Shown: positions 1-10,877, numbered from the stretch's first letter. The stretch: 64,000 nucleotides of DNA from Nocardiopsis flavescens (GCF_900141985.1 NZ_FQZK01000019.1:1-64000), one strand, 5' to 3'. A program made the numbers and translations. The notes: generated from the letters alone by a model not told the origin.

Positions 1-3000
1 CGGTCCCAGGAATGTTTCTTGCCGGAATCTCGTTTCCAGTAAGCGAAGATCTCTGCGCGGGCGTCAACCCCCTACCGCTTCCAGCGACCACATGGACAAC
101 ACCCCTGGAGGTCTGTGCAGCAACTACAGCCACTGATGAGCTATTCCTCGGATGCCCCGTCGGAAGCTGGCTCCAAATTTGGTGAGCACGGTCCGCGAGC
201 GGTTCTGCGGGACTACAGTTATGAGTCAGGAGCGGGGTGTCGCCCGTGAGCACATAGTACGTGTGGAGGTCTTGGACGGTGAGGTTGTAGACCCGCTCGG
301 ACTCGGTCCAGGTGCGGGTGCCGGTGATCTGGACCAGGGTGCCCTCAGAGGACAGGAACCACATCCCCGGAACCAGGTCGACGGCGTCGACCCACTCACC
401 CAGCAACGGCACCCAGAAGGGGTGACCGTCAGTGGCGACGATCGCATCGCCCAGCACCATCGGCCCCGGCCGGGAAGGCCCGTCGGGCAACTCGCCCTCG
501 CCCAGGGTGCCGGCGTCGACCTGCGTGGTGGTGTCCACGGTGATCTCGACCAGGGTCTTGGCACCCTCACCCACGATCGTGGCCAAGACCGTGCGCGGCC
601 CCTCTTCCCCGGTCTCGGGGTCAGAGGCCCACACCTTCTCACCGATCTGAATGTCCTCGATCGCCTTGTGCGATCCGTCGGCCATCAGTACCCGGGTGCC
701 TCGAACGAAGCTGTTCCCCAAAGGGCAGGAAACGGGGTCGCTCGTGTTCTCTTCCCGCAGATTGTTGACCAGGCTCCGCGCACCCCGGATGCCGCGGCTG
801 GCCCAGCCTCCCGGGACGAGCAGGTCTGGAACCGTCGCGCCGAGCTTGTAAGCTCCGGAGTTCGGATCTGCCCCGAATTGAACGCTGTAGTCCATGATCG
901 TGGGCAGGCCGACCTTCCGCACGACCCAGTCCGTTGCCAGGGTCGGCGGTGAGAACGTGCGGATGACGCTGTACGCGCCAGTCCCGAAGTTGAAGATCTT
1001 GTCGGAGTGCGGCACCCGGCGGTAGGTGTTCCGGACGGTGTTGTACGTCCTGGTGGAGAAGTTGGTCGTCCGCTGGCGGACGGTAGTCCTGATGTTGCGG
1101 AAGGGCCTGTAGTTCCACACCCTGCTCGCACCGCTGCGGAAGCTGTTGCGGAGCCTGTTGGTCCTCGACTTAAGGCGGTTACCCAGACCGCTCAGGAACT
1201 TGCGGACCTTCAACCCGTCCGGGTCGGAGTAGGTGACCGGGTTGTTGTTGGCGTAGGCGTACCCGTGCATCTGCTGCGGGTCGGTCAGGTCCAGCACCGG
1301 GTCCACCGAGATGAACCGGCCGATCCCCGCGTCGTAGGCACGCGCTCCCAACTGGGTCAGCCCCGTGGACTCGTCGATCGTGCCACCCACGAACCCGCGC
1401 TCGTCCGGCCAGTCCCCCGCACCACCGCCGCGGTCCTCACCGAAGGCGGTGAAGCGGCGCTGGGTCACCTCACCCGTGGCGGAGTCAATGGCCAACTGTC
1501 CGGTGCCGTGGTGGTCGGAGAAGATCCACGACACCTTCCCGTCCGAGTCGCGAACCGCGACCGTCTCTCCCCCGTGCTGGTAGTAACGCAGCGCCGTGCG
1601 CAGCAGGCTCTGCCGCTCAAAGTGCAGCTCCGTGCCGGGCAGGTACAGGGTGGTGGTGGTCGGGCTCCGGCGGATCAGACGCGCACCGTCGGCGTCGTAC
1701 AGGTAGGTGGTCACGCCCAGGTCGGCGTCTCCGACGGTGACGAGCTTGCCCTCGGCGTCCCATTCCATGACCTGGTCGGCCGAGGCGGTGACGCGGGAGA
1801 CCATGTTCCCGGAGTCGTCGTAGTCGTACTCCTCCAGACGTCCGCCGGCCGGGCCCTGCTCCTCGACCCGGGTCAGGGCGTGGGGCTGGGACTGTCCGGC
1901 CTCAGGAGTGGTGTAGTCGCGGGTGGTCGGTCCGCCGATGCCGTGCCGGGTCTGGGTGACGCGGTTGCCGATGGCGTCGTAGGTATAGGAGTGCCAGTAG
2001 GGAGCGGCGCCACCCAGGTCCGCCACGTCGGGGTCGGCCGCGCAGGCGTTCTCACCCGTGGCGTCGGGAGTCCACGCCTCGCTGAGCTGGCGCCGCTGGT
2101 CATAGCCGTAGCACTGGACGTCGGAGAGCCGGTTCGGGTCGGAGGGCTCGTCCCGGATGGACAGGATGTTGCCGGCGTCGTCGTAGGAGTAGTGCTGGTG
2201 CAGCAGCGACCCGTTGCCGACCTCGGGGACGACGCTGGCCCACTTCACCCGGTTGGTGGCCTCGTCGTAGTCCCAGGTCGCCCAGGTCTTGCGGGCACGA
2301 GTACCTTCCCGGCTGAAGGACCGCTGGGTGAGGTTGCCGATGCTGGAGTAGTACGCGGCATCCACGTAGGTGCCGTCGCCTTCGACCCGGGTCATCTGGC
2401 CGAGGTCGTTGTAGATGTACTTGACGTTCTCCGGGGCGAGCCCGCCGATGGCGGGCATGACCTGACGGTTGATGCTGCCGTCGGGGTTGTAGCGGGTGGT
2501 GAACCGATAGGTTCCCGCAATCCCGGTCTCGGCGGCCGGGACGATAACGTCGCTGCTAACCGGCCGGTACAGCTGGTCGTAGGACAGGACCCGGGTGGTG
2601 TAGGCGTTGCCGTTGCTGTAGCGGGTGGACGAGGTGAGCTGCCCCTTGACCAAGGTGTCGTAGACCCAGGCCGCGCGCCTGTTCCCCTGCGGGGAGTCGT
2701 CGTGCAGGGAGACGGTCCGGCCCAGGGCGTCGTAGACGTAGGCCAGGGTCTCGTCCCGGGCGTCGGTCTTGGTCGTCAGCCGGTCCAGCTCGTCGTAGGT
2801 GAAGGTGGTGGTGCCGGTGTCAGGGTCACTGGTGGAGACCTTGCGGCCCCGCAGGTCGTAGGTGTGGTTCCAGGTGTTGCCCTCGGAGTCGCTGACCGTG
2901 TCCAGGTCGTTGCGCTCGTTGTAGGTGTAGGTGATCTCGTCGTAGTCGCCCACCGGTTCGCGGCCGTGGTGGTGGCGCAGCTCGGTGGTGTTGCCGCGGA

Positions 3001-6000
3001 TGTCGGTGATGGTGGTGGTGCCCACCCCGCCCTCGGGGGCGGTCACCAGGGTCTGCTCACCCCGGTACTGGGTACTGACGCGCCACTGCTCCAGTCCGCG
3101 GGACATGCTGATCGCGTGGACGGGGCGTTCGGCGCCGTCGTGGACGGTGCGCTCCCAGCGGGGCACCTCGTCGGTGTTGTTGACGGTGACGATCGCACCG
3201 CCGGGTTCACCGGCCGTGGGATAGGCGGTACGGGTCTGGACCTGCAGCCCGCGGTTGTCATGGAGGGTGTCGCTGATCAGGCGCGCGCCACCGCTGGTGG
3301 CGGTCTGTGTCTGGCGTGGACGCAGCAGACCGTCGAAAATCTGGTAACTGGTGATGTAGTCGTCGTGGGGGTTGAGGCTGCTGCTGGCGATGTAGGACGG
3401 CTTGTCCTTGTTGATGTGGTAGGCGAACTTCAGACTCGGGGAATCCCGGGCGCGGTCGCGATCGGCGAGCCACACCTGGGTGAGCCGCCCCAGGGGGTCG
3501 TAGGTGAGCTCGATCTTCCTGCCGTTGGCGTCGGTCTCGGTGACGGGCAGGGAACGGGCCGGTTCCATCTGGGTGGTGGCGACGTGCCCGAGCGGGTTGG
3601 TGACCTTGAGCGTGGTCGCCGGTCCACCCGTCACGGCAGAGGCGAACTCATAGGTGAGGGTGTTCCCCTCGGCGTCGGTCTGGGTGAGCTCCCGACCGTA
3701 GGAGTCGTAGGTGGAGGTCTGGATGGCCTGGTAGACGGGGGTGGTGACGTTGTAGTCCTTCAGCCGCTCGCTGCGGGTCTCCAGACCACGCGTGGGCGCG
3801 GTACCGACGTTCCCGCCGTCGTAGGCCGAGCGGATGTCGGCGATGACGTCCTGGGGATAGCGGGGCGTGGTGTCACAGCCGACGGAGACGGCTTCCTGGC
3901 GGGAGACCAGGCCCAGGATGTTCTTGCCGGTGTTGCGCGCGTAGGTGGTGCGGGAGCACTGCTCGTCACCTGTGACGGAGGTGTCGCCGTGGTCGAAGAC
4001 CTCGGTGGGCATGCCGAGGGTGTCGTGGGTGGTGTCCATGCGGTGCTGGCGCCAGCCGCCGTCCGCGGTGGGGGTGTAGCTGCGTTCGGAGGCGGTGCGC
4101 ACGATGTCGGCGGTCAGCGTTCCCCAGGAGTAGGTGCGCGACGCGGTGCGATGGTGCCAGGGGATGGCGATGGTCTTCTCCACGACCTCGCCGCCCGGAC
4201 CGTTGCGGGTCAGGGTCTCCAGGGTCTGGCCGTAGAAGTGGTCGTGGTCGGTGTGCTCGCCGCCCTCGGAGTCGGTGACCTCGACGCTGCGGGTGCCGGA
4301 GGGCTGCTTGTCGCCGTGCATGCCGCGGAAGAACCGGTGTTCCTCCTCGCTGCGGGTCTCGCCTTCCACGCCGGTGTTGACCCGGACGGTCTCGTAGCCG
4401 CGCCACTGGGACCAGGTGCGCTTGTCGTCCTTGGTGAAGCCGTCGGCGTCCGCATACCGCCAGGCGGCTCCACCCCGGTAGTCGTAGGTGGTGATGACGT
4501 CGGGCTGGTCGGTGACCAGGTCGACCTCGACCACCTGGGTGACGACGTATTTGTGGAACCAGTCGGTGATGTCCTTGTCGCCCCTGCCGGAGGGCACCCA
4601 TCTGACCGGGTAGCAGCGCTTGGTGTTGCTGTGCGGTTCCGGGGTCTGCCCGGGGGTGCAGTCGGGCTGGGAGTACAGGACGTCGAGCTGACCGCCGGAC
4701 TCGGAGTAGACCGCGGTGATGCGCCACTTGTTCATCGGGGCGACGCCATCGGAGGTGGAGTCGACCCGGTTGGGCATGGGAGTGCCGGCGAACGTCAGCT
4801 TGGGGGTGGCCAGGGTGCCGCCGACGTGCCCGGTGTGGGTGACGGAGTCCAACCACAGGGCCGGGTCCGTGCCGTCGCCCGGAGCGGGGAACTTGTGGGT
4901 CAGCGTCCAGGAGTCGATGGGCACGTAGTCGGTGCCGTTGTGGTGCTGGGTGGTGACCTTGTCGAGCTTCTTGGTGCTCCAGAAGGTCGGCGAGTAGTTG
5001 CCGGTGCACTTCTGACCGGACTTGCAGTCCTGGTCCTGCGGGGTGTCGGGCCAGCGGGAGGCGTTGGCCTTGGTGCGCTTCTCCGGGGCACAGTCGAAGG
5101 AGTCGGTGGTCAGGCAGCGTTCGCCGGTGGTGAAGACGACCCGGGCCGGCGCGGTGGCGTACACGTCGTCGCTGCGCAGGCCGTAGTCGATGCGGCGCAG
5201 GTAGCCGCCCCGGTCATAGGGGGTGGCGACGGTGCCCATGTTGCGGGCGTAGTGGTTCTTCTCCTTGGTGTAGTGCAGGGTCATGGCGTTGCCGTGGACG
5301 TCGACGACGTAGTCGAGGTTCCACCGCCAGGCCTGCTGGCACCAGGAGTCGGAGAAGGACGACTTGTGGCAGGGTTCCCCGTCGTCGTTGCCGTAGACGG
5401 GGGTGGTCCAGGCCGAGTTGGTCTCAGGGTCCCCGGAGGCCCAGCCGGGCAGGCGGTTGCGGCCGAAGAAGTACTGGGTGCCGTCGGGGGTGGTGACCTT
5501 CCAGTACTCGCCGTCGTTGTCGCCGTTGGTGGTGCCGGTCAGGCGTTCGACTTTGGAGCCGTCGTCGCTGCGCAGCCGCCACGTGCCATTCCCGTCGACC
5601 AGCAGTTCGCTGGACATGCCGTTCAGCGACAGGGTGGCGTTGTGGCGGCGCCAGCACTGGTCACCGGTCTTCTTCGGGTCCTTCTGTCCGTCGTCGGCAC
5701 AGGGGACGTAGGAGCGTTCGATGAACCCGGGGTGGTAGTCGAAGCCCTCGCCGAGCCAGGAGGTCTGGTTGTTGGTGGAGGCGGTACGCCCGTCGATGGA
5801 GCCCGAGGAGTAGGACAGGGAGACGCTGGGGGCCAGGCCCCCGGCCACGTCGGGTGTGTCGATCGGGTAGGACCAGGAGAAGTCACCGGTCTGCAGGCCG
5901 ACCTCCCAGGTGGCCGACGGGGACAGCTCGCTGGCCTGGTAGTCGCCGCTGTTGCCGTCGGCTTCGGAAACAGCAGCGAGCGTGACACCGGAGGCGGTGG

Positions 6001-6931
6001 CGGGAGCCATGGCGCTGAGGGTCCGGCTGGAGAAGTCATTGACCGCGCCCAGGTCGTAGGCGGCCTGGCAGTCCTGGTCCGGGTTCTCCTCCAGGGCGCA
6101 CGCGTCCAGGGCGAGTAGGCGCAGGCGCGACCCGTAGTCACCGCCGAAGGCGGTGGCGAAGTCGGTGTAGTCCAGCTCGACCTGGACGGGGCCGGGGGCC
6201 TGAACATCGTCGGTGCGGGTCAGGCGCATCATCAGGCCGTTGATCCCGGCGGCATCGGCGGCCTGGGCGTCGAGAACCTCCAGGGTCGCATCCGTCACCG
6301 GTTCCGGGACGTCCAGCGTCGGCTCCGCCTGGGTTTCGATCTGGGGAGACGCTTCCGGTGTCGACGTCTCCTCCGCCGGATCCTCGGTGCCCTGTTCCGC
6401 CTCCGGTGGTGCCGGTTCGGCCGGGACGTCCTCAGGGTCGGACGGGGAGGCCGAGGGGTCCGCCCACGGTTCGGGTTCGGAGTACACGCGGTCTTCCGTC
6501 GCGGGCTCCTGCTCAGGGGGCACGTCCTGTTGCAGGAACGGGGGGAGCTCCCATTCCTGGAAATCCTCCTCCGACACCTGGTTCAGGGCAACAGGACCGC
6601 CGCCCGAGGGCTCCTGCAAACCGACCGTGCCGGTGTCCGGCCATGCGGCCGGATCGAGTTGGGTGATCGCCGCATCGTCAACGGCCGAGTCCTCTTCGAT
6701 CGCCTCCGCAACGAATTCGCTGGTCTGCAGCCAGCCCTCGTCGGGAGCCTCGGGCTGCTGGTTGATCGATTCGGCCTGTGAAGTCGATACCGACAACAGA
6801 GCGATGATGACCGCGACCGAAACGGCCCCGGAAGTCCATCTGCGCCACCGGTCGGCGAAACGCCGGGAGCGCAGAGGGGTGTCTTGCTCGGAGAAGGCGT
6901 TGAAGTCTTGAGGGGAAGGGGTCACGGACAC
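1..6931 (-). CDS. RHS-repeat polymorphic toxin with HINT domain and deaminase-like C-terminus (3' end outside window)
   Basis: One reading frame runs from GTG 6931 (GGAGG five bases upstream) to the left edge without a stop, about 2310 codons, so the gene is truncated by the window. Residues 1-45 hold a basic stretch and one hydrophobic segment, followed by an acidic Pro/Glu-rich linker to about 170. From about 350 comes a SpvB/RHS shell with many YD-type repeats (for example YDALGRTVSL) up to the RHS core near residues 1855-1900 (GRFISVDPV ... NPVTYSDPDG). A HINT protease-like domain spans Cys2069 to His-Asn 2237-2238 (TDGHPFWV, DLHTYYV, LTHNC). The final visible ~70 residues (LADRAHQIW ... 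NIPGT) resemble the start of deaminase-fold toxins attached to actinobacterial RHS proteins; the expected HAE zinc motif would lie just outside. It lies 100 bp downstream of the LamG gene, probably in one operon. The toxin identity is inference. Confidence 0.9.
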   Translation of the reverse strand, partial: MSVTPSPQDFNAFSEQDTPLRSRRFADRWRRWTSGAVSVAVIIALLSVSTSQAESINQQPEAPDEGWLQTSEFVAEAIEEDSAVDDAAITQLDPAAWPDTGTVGLQEPSGGGPVALNQVSEEDFQEWELPPFLQQDVPPEQEPATEDRVYSEPEPWADPSASPSDPEDVPAEPAPPEAEQGTEDPAEETSTPEASPQIETQAEPTLDVPEPVTDATLEVLDAQAADAAGINGLMMRLTRTDDVQAPGPVQVELDYTDFATAFGGDYGSRLRLLALDACALEENPDQDCQAAYDLGAVNDFSSRTLSAMAPATASGVTLAAVSEADGNSGDYQASELSPSATWEVGLQTGDFSWSYPIDTPDVAGGLAPSVSLSYSSGSIDGRTASTNNQTSWLGEGFDYHPGFIERSYVPCADDGQKDPKKTGDQCWRRHNATLSLNGMSSELLVDGNGTWRLRSDDGSKVERLTGTTNGDNDGEYWKVTTPDGTQYFFGRNRLPGWASGDPETNSAWTTPVYGNDDGEPCHKSSFSDSWCQQAWRWNLDYVVDVHGNAMTLHYTKEKNHYARNMGTVATPYDRGGYLRRIDYGLRSDDVYATAPARVVFTTGERCLTTDSFDCAPEKRTKANASRWPDTPQDQDCKSGQKCTGNYSPTFWSTKKLDKVTTQHHNGTDYVPIDSWTLTHKFPAPGDGTDPALWLDSVTHTGHVGGTLATPKLTFAGTPMPNRVDSTSDGVAPMNKWRITAVYSESGGQLDVLYSQPDCTPGQTPEPHSNTKRCYPVRWVPSGRGDKDITDWFHKYVVTQVVEVDLVTDQPDVITTYDYRGGAAWRYADADGFTKDDKRTWSQWRGYETVRVNTGVEGETRSEEEHRFFRGMHGDKQPSGTRSVEVTDSEGGEHTDHDHFYGQTLETLTRNGPGGEVVEKTIAIPWHHRTASRTYSWGTLTADIVRTASERSYTPTADGGWRQHRMDTTHDTLGMPTEVFDHGDTSVTGDEQCSRTTYARNTGKNILGLVSRQEAVSVGCDTTPRYPQDVIADIRSAYDGGNVGTAPTRGLETRSERLKDYNVTTPVYQAIQTSTYDSYGRELTQTDAEGNTLTYEFASAVTGGPATTLKVTNPLGHVATTQMEPARSLPVTETDANGRKIELTYDPLGRLTQVWLADRDRARDSPSLKFAYHINKDKPSYIASSSLNPHDDYITSYQIFDGLLRPRQTQTATSGGARLISDTLHDNRGLQVQTRTAYPTAGEPGGAIVTVNNTDEVPRWERTVHDGAERPVHAISMSRGLEQWRVSTQYRGEQTLVTAPEGGVGTTTITDIRGNTTELRHHHGREPVGDYDEITYTYNERNDLDTVSDSEGNTWNHTYDLRGRKVSTSDPDTGTTTFTYDELDRLTTKTDARDETLAYVYDALGRTVSLHDDSPQGNRRAAWVYDTLVKGQLTSSTRYSNGNAYTTRVLSYDQLYRPVSSDVIVPAAETGIAGTYRFTTRYNPDGSINRQVMPAIGGLAPENVKYIYNDLGQMTRVEGDGTYVDAAYYSSIGNLTQRSFSREGTRARKTWATWDYDEATNRVKWASVVPEVGNGSLLHQHYSYDDAGNILSIRDEPSDPNRLSDVQCYGYDQRRQLSEAWTPDATGENACAADPDVADLGGAAPYWHSYTYDAIGNRVTQTRHGIGGPTTRDYTTPEAGQSQPHALTRVEEQGPAGGRLEEYDYDDSGNMVSRVTASADQVMEWDAEGKLVTVGDADLGVTTYLYDADGARLIRRSPTTTTLYLPGTELHFERQSLLRTALRYYQHGGETVAVRDSDGKVSWIFSDHHGTGQLAIDSATGEVTQRRFTAFGEDRGGGAGDWPDERGFVGGTIDESTGLTQLGARAYDAGIGRFISVDPVLDLTDPQQMHGYAYANNNPVTYSDPDGLKVRKFLSGLGNRLKSRTNRLRNSFRSGASRVWNYRPFRNIRTTVRQRTTNFSTRTYNTVRNTYRRVPHSDKIFNFGTGAYSVIRTFSPPTLATDWVVRKVGLPTIMDYSVQFGADPNSGAYKLGATVPDLLVPGGWASRGIRGARSLVNNLREENTSDPVSCPLGNSFVRGTRVLMADGSHKAIEDIQIGEKVWASDPETGEEGPRTVLATIVGEGAKTLVEITVDTTTQVDAGTLGEGELPDGPSRPGPMVLGDAIVATDGHPFWVPLLGEWVDAVDLVPGMWFLSSEGTLVQITGTRTWTESERVYNLTVQDLHTYYVLTGDTPLLTHNCSPAEPLADRAHQIWSQLPTGHPRNSSSVAVVAAQTSRGVVHVVAGSGRGLTPAQRSSLTGNEIPARNIPGT

Positions 6932-7031
6932 GGGGGCCTCCAGGCACGGCGGTCGTCGTTGCCGCCAGATCGCCGTTTCAAGGGATGAGGTGGGGGGTGG
7001 AGCTGCACGGGTTCAAAAGATGCTTCACATC

Positions 7032-10000
7032 TCAGAAGGCCCCTGTCGGAATGAATCCCTCGTACACGTCGTAGATATCGGTCTGAGACAGCACGCCCTG
7101 GTAGAGATGCACATCGCTGATGTCACCGGCCCAGGCGTCGGCGAAGTTCTTCTCGAACACCCCGCCGCCGATCACCACCGGGCCGTCGGCGTGCCAGGCG
7201 GAGGGCACCGGGGCGGTGCCGTTCTTCACGCCGTCGACGTACAGGGTGATCTCACGCGCGGTGTGGTCGTAGGTGGCGGCCAGGTGGGTCCAGCGACCGA
7301 ACTCCGGGGCGTGATCGGACAGGGCCCGGTGCCATCCGGTGGTACCGGTGCGGTCTTCGGGCGGCAGTTTCATCACCCAGTTGTTCCAGTCGAAGGTGTA
7401 CTGGTAAGCGAGGGTGAAGGCGCTGTGGTCGGTGCCGCTCTGGGAGACGGCCGCGGTGTTGGCGCCGACTTCGTCCAGGCGGACCCAGGCGGCGACGCTG
7501 TAGCTCCGGTCGGTGCGGATCGCGGGTCCCTGGGTGGAGATGCGCTCACGGGCAGAGCGGTCCAGGCTGACGCCGGGGGCGAAGGTGACGTCGTTCATCG
7601 CCTGGTTCCAGGCGGTGAGCGGGTCGCCGTGGAGCGTTCCGGTCAGGCCGTGGTCGGAGGAGTCGGCGACCGCGGTCCCCTCGTACTCGTCCAACTGCCA
7701 GCGGCCCTCCAAAGCGGCAGGGCGGTTGGCCAGCTCCCAGACCTCGGAGCGGGCGTCATCGCTCTCCTCGGGAACATCGTCGGTGAGCACCCGGTCCCAC
7801 ACCCGGACGTCGTCGATGGCTCCGGGCCAGAAGTCGTAGTAGGTACCGCGGTACAAAGCACCACCGATCACGAACGGCCCTTCGGCGTTCCACGCGCTCT
7901 GCTGGATGTGGGTGCCCTGTTCGACACCGTCGACGTACAGGGTGAGGCCTCCGGTCTCAGGGTCGTAGGTGCCCATGAGGTGGGTCCACACCCCGGTCTG
8001 CGCCGGTTCCAGGGACAGGACGCGTTCGGAGATGGAGGTGTCGTCGCCGTCGTAGGGGGCCTGTTTGAAGATCCACCGGCCGCCGTTGGTGTGCTGGTAG
8101 CCGAGGTAGAAGCCGCTGTGCCGGTTCCCGGCCTGGGCGACGGCGGTGTAGGCACGGCTGGGCTGGCCGTCCAGGCGCACCCAGGCCGAGACCGTGAAGG
8201 CGTCGTCGGTGTCGATGACCGGTCCCTCGGTGACCAACCGGTTGCCGCTGACGGTGTCCAGGCCGGCACCTTCGAGCCGGTAGTTCTGACCGGTGCGCTC
8301 ACCGATGCGTCCACGGGTCCAGTCCACCGGGCCTGAGGCCGTGGCGACACGGCCGTCGTGGACGAAGTCCGCGGCCGTGTCGCCCTGGCCCTCGTCGAGG
8401 GGGAAGTAGGAGACGGGGTTGGAGGGCGGGGCGACGGTGAAGGTGTACACCAGGACGCACGCGGAGGAGTTACCGAAGGCGTCGGTGGTGCGGGCGTGCA
8501 GCAGGTTGGGGCCGTCCCGGCGCGGGGTGATCGGCACGGTCACGGTCGCCCCGGGGGTGTCCAGGGTGATCTTGGTGGAACACGTGGCGTCGTTGAGGCT
8601 GTAGTGGTACGCCGTCGCCTGGGCGACGCCGTTGTTGGAGAAGGTGAAGGCGCCGCTGCGGCCGACGGTGCCGTGGACGGTGTCCCCAGCCGGGTAGTCG
8701 GTGGAGATCACCTTGGGGCCGTCCGAGGGTTTGGTGGTGTCGATCGTGAGGTAGCACCACGACGACCACGGGCCCCAGTTCTGCTGGTCGTGGCCGCGCA
8801 AGCGGTAGGCGATGAGTTCCTGCTCGGGCAGGTTGGCGGCGGTCACGGTGCGGTAGCTGCCGCCCGACCACTTCCCGACGGTCACGTACGCGGAGTCGGC
8901 CGATCCCAGGTTGGCGGCGGCGCCGTCGACCTTCCACTCGAACCGGCCCCTGACCTGCTGGCCGACGTAGTAGGAGTCGCGGTCGCGCAGCTGGCCGCGC
9001 AGGGTGACCGAGGTGTTGTTGACCAGGCGGGGCTTGGTCTTGTCGGTGGAGCAGGTGCCGCCCAGGGAGTCGGAGAGGGTGGAGGTGACGGGCTTCTCGG
9101 GAGGGTGGTTGTAGTTCACCACCAGCACCGGGGGCTTGGTCTTGAAGTCGAAGCGGCGCCAGGCGGACGAGGAGGACTCGTTGCGCTCCTTCAGCCTCAG
9201 GTAGATGTGCGAGGCGCTGTTGTCGACCCCCCACTTGTAGGCGGCGGTGGCGTCGAACTCCACCCCGCTGCTGCTGGGGCAGGTGGCCCAGCCGCCGCTG
9301 ACGTCCTCCGTGTCGAGCAGGGTGCGGGCGGTGGGCTGGTTGTTCCAGGTGGTCTTGCTGTTGAACGCGTCGGTGCGGTGCAGCTGGACGTTGCTGGTGC
9401 TGGTGCAGTTGTAGGCCCAGGAGACCTCGGTGCGCAGTGTCGCCGAGTTGATGACGGTGTTGGGGTGAGTGGTCCGGCCCATCACCGTGAACTGCATGAA
9501 GGCACGCCGGGTGAAGGTCCCCTCGCCCCCGGAGTAGTACCCGACCCCGACGCTCTCCTTCTTGTTGAAGTAGCTCTGGTTCGGGAACGTCCTGTCGACG
9601 TAGGCGGTGTTGGGCCGGTTGGCGCTGACCGAGGGGTCGATGTACACCGGGTACTCGGTGTCCTCACCGGTCAGCAGCCCCCGGTCGGGGACCAGGCGGA
9701 TGCGGTCGACGGTGACGTCGGCCTCCACCAGGGCGGTGCGGGCGCCCGTGGTGGGCGCGACGGCGGGGTCCTCGCCCCGGGTCTCCTCGATGCCGGCGGA
9801 GTCCCACATGGCCGGGGCCTGGACGTTGAACACGCCCTGGCCGCCCTCGTCTCCGACCGCTTCGATGTTGCCGTGCTCGTCGGCCCTCAGCGTCACACCG
9901 GTGGTGTTCAGGGGCAGTTCGAGTTCGGCCAGCTCGGGAAGCGCGGCGGCTTCGGGGGTGTGCACGACCAGGACCTGGGTGAACCCCTCGGTCCCGGCGG

Positions 10001-10510
10001 TCAGGACCAGGTCGACGTCGGGCAGCACGTCGGGGTAGGTGGCCTGGTCGCCGTCCAGGACGGGAGCGGGCAGCGCGCCGTCCCAGTCGAGTTCGATGCT
10101 GTTGGACCCGATACCGATGCGGGCCATGGGGGCGTCACCGCCACCGGAGAAGGCGATCTCCATCCCCGCCGCACGCGGGCGCACCAGGCCGTCGGCACCG
10201 GCGACGAGGGTGGCGTCGGCGTCGATCCACCCCTGCTCCGAGCGGACCCGGACCGGCAGGGCGGAGATCTCCGCGGTCAGGGTGCCGTCGGGGTTGGCGT
10301 AGTGGACGGTCTTCTCGTCCGTCAGCGCGGTGATCTCGACGGGCTCACCCGTCTCGCGGGCCTGGGACATCGCGTCCTGCTCGGCGGACGGCCGGTCGGC
10401 GGAGGCGGGCTCGTCGTCCTCGTCCGCACGGGCGGGCGACACGGCCAGCAACGACAGACCAGTGCCACAGCCGTGGAGGCCGCGGTCGCACGGGTCAGGG
10501 AACGACGCAT
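7032..10510 (-). CDS. Secreted DNRLRE/LamG-domain protein, signal peptide split by an apparent 1-nt frameshift
   Basis: Large extracellular protein of about 1159 residues if the frameshift is repaired. The main frame ends at TGA 7032. It reads LSLLAVSPARA then DEDDEP at its N-terminus, the second half of a signal peptide. The first half, MRRSLTRATAASTAVAL, lies in another frame starting at ATG 10510 (an upstream ATG at 10558 is also possible). One missing base near 10455-10465 separates them, and no ATG/GTG start upstream in the main frame gives a signal peptide. Domains: a DNRLRE-like beta region around residues 285-500 (YPVYIDPSV, AFMQFTV), Ig/fibronectin-like stretches, then two LamG/concanavalin-like domains at about 700-900 and 930-1155, each with a conserved TLYVDG-type strand. 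Its partner is the RHS toxin immediately downstream; a cell-wall or secretion-associated role is inferred. Confidence 0.8.
10455..10465 (-). other. Apparent single-base deletion in signal-peptide coding region
   Basis: On the minus strand the frame begun at ATG 10510 reads through AASTAVALV and then turns into arginine/cysteine-rich nonsense. The frame one base earlier reads GTGLSLLAVSPARA. Inserting one base at the GCACTGG/TCTG junction joins both halves into a textbook signal peptide. This could be a natural mutation or a sequencing/assembly error. Confidence 0.7.
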
Positions 10511-10558
10511 GGGGGATGAGCCTGTCTGCTTCAGTTGTGGTTCGGGGGAACGGGACAT

Positions 10559-10877
10559 CGCGGTCGAAACGGCTTCCGTGGTGACCCGGGGTGAACGTAG
10601 TGGAACGCGATTCCTTCCCACAAGTCCCTCGATCGCCCGCAAACCGGAAAAACAAACGGACACTAATCCCGATACACCCTTGAACTGCACATAAACCCCG
10701 TTGGCCACATACGGCCACACCGGCCCATATATCAACACGCAGAGAACAAGCCCCACCACGGAAAGTTCTTCTGTATTCCCCGTAAACCTGACATAAACTC
10801 CATGCGTCACATCACGGACCCCGTCCGTGCCGACGGACGGCTGCCCTCCCCCCTCCCCCGCTCGAAGGACGGCCCGC
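10559..10877. promoter_or_regulatory. Divergent intergenic region with an imperfect 38-bp direct repeat
   Basis: This AT-richer gap separates the minus-strand LamG/RHS operon from the plus-strand Stealth gene. It contains two imperfect direct copies of about 38 bp at 10673-10710 and 10774-10812, sharing a core CACATAAACCCC / GACATAAACTCC followed by a CACAT end. The copies start 101 bp apart. Promoters for both directions should lie here, but I could not assign -35/-10 boxes with certainty. Confidence 0.45.

Noticed and set aside
1007..6118. Plus-strand open frame of about 1700 codons opposite the RHS gene
   Set aside because: It is Gly/Val-rich without domains, has no ribosome site, and mirrors the RHS repeats on the minus strand, which read perfectly as YD repeats; a high-GC antisense shadow.
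8358..10694. Long plus-strand open frame opposite the LamG gene
   Set aside because: Low-complexity Gly/Val composition, no recognisable domain; the minus-strand frame has DNRLRE and LamG features.
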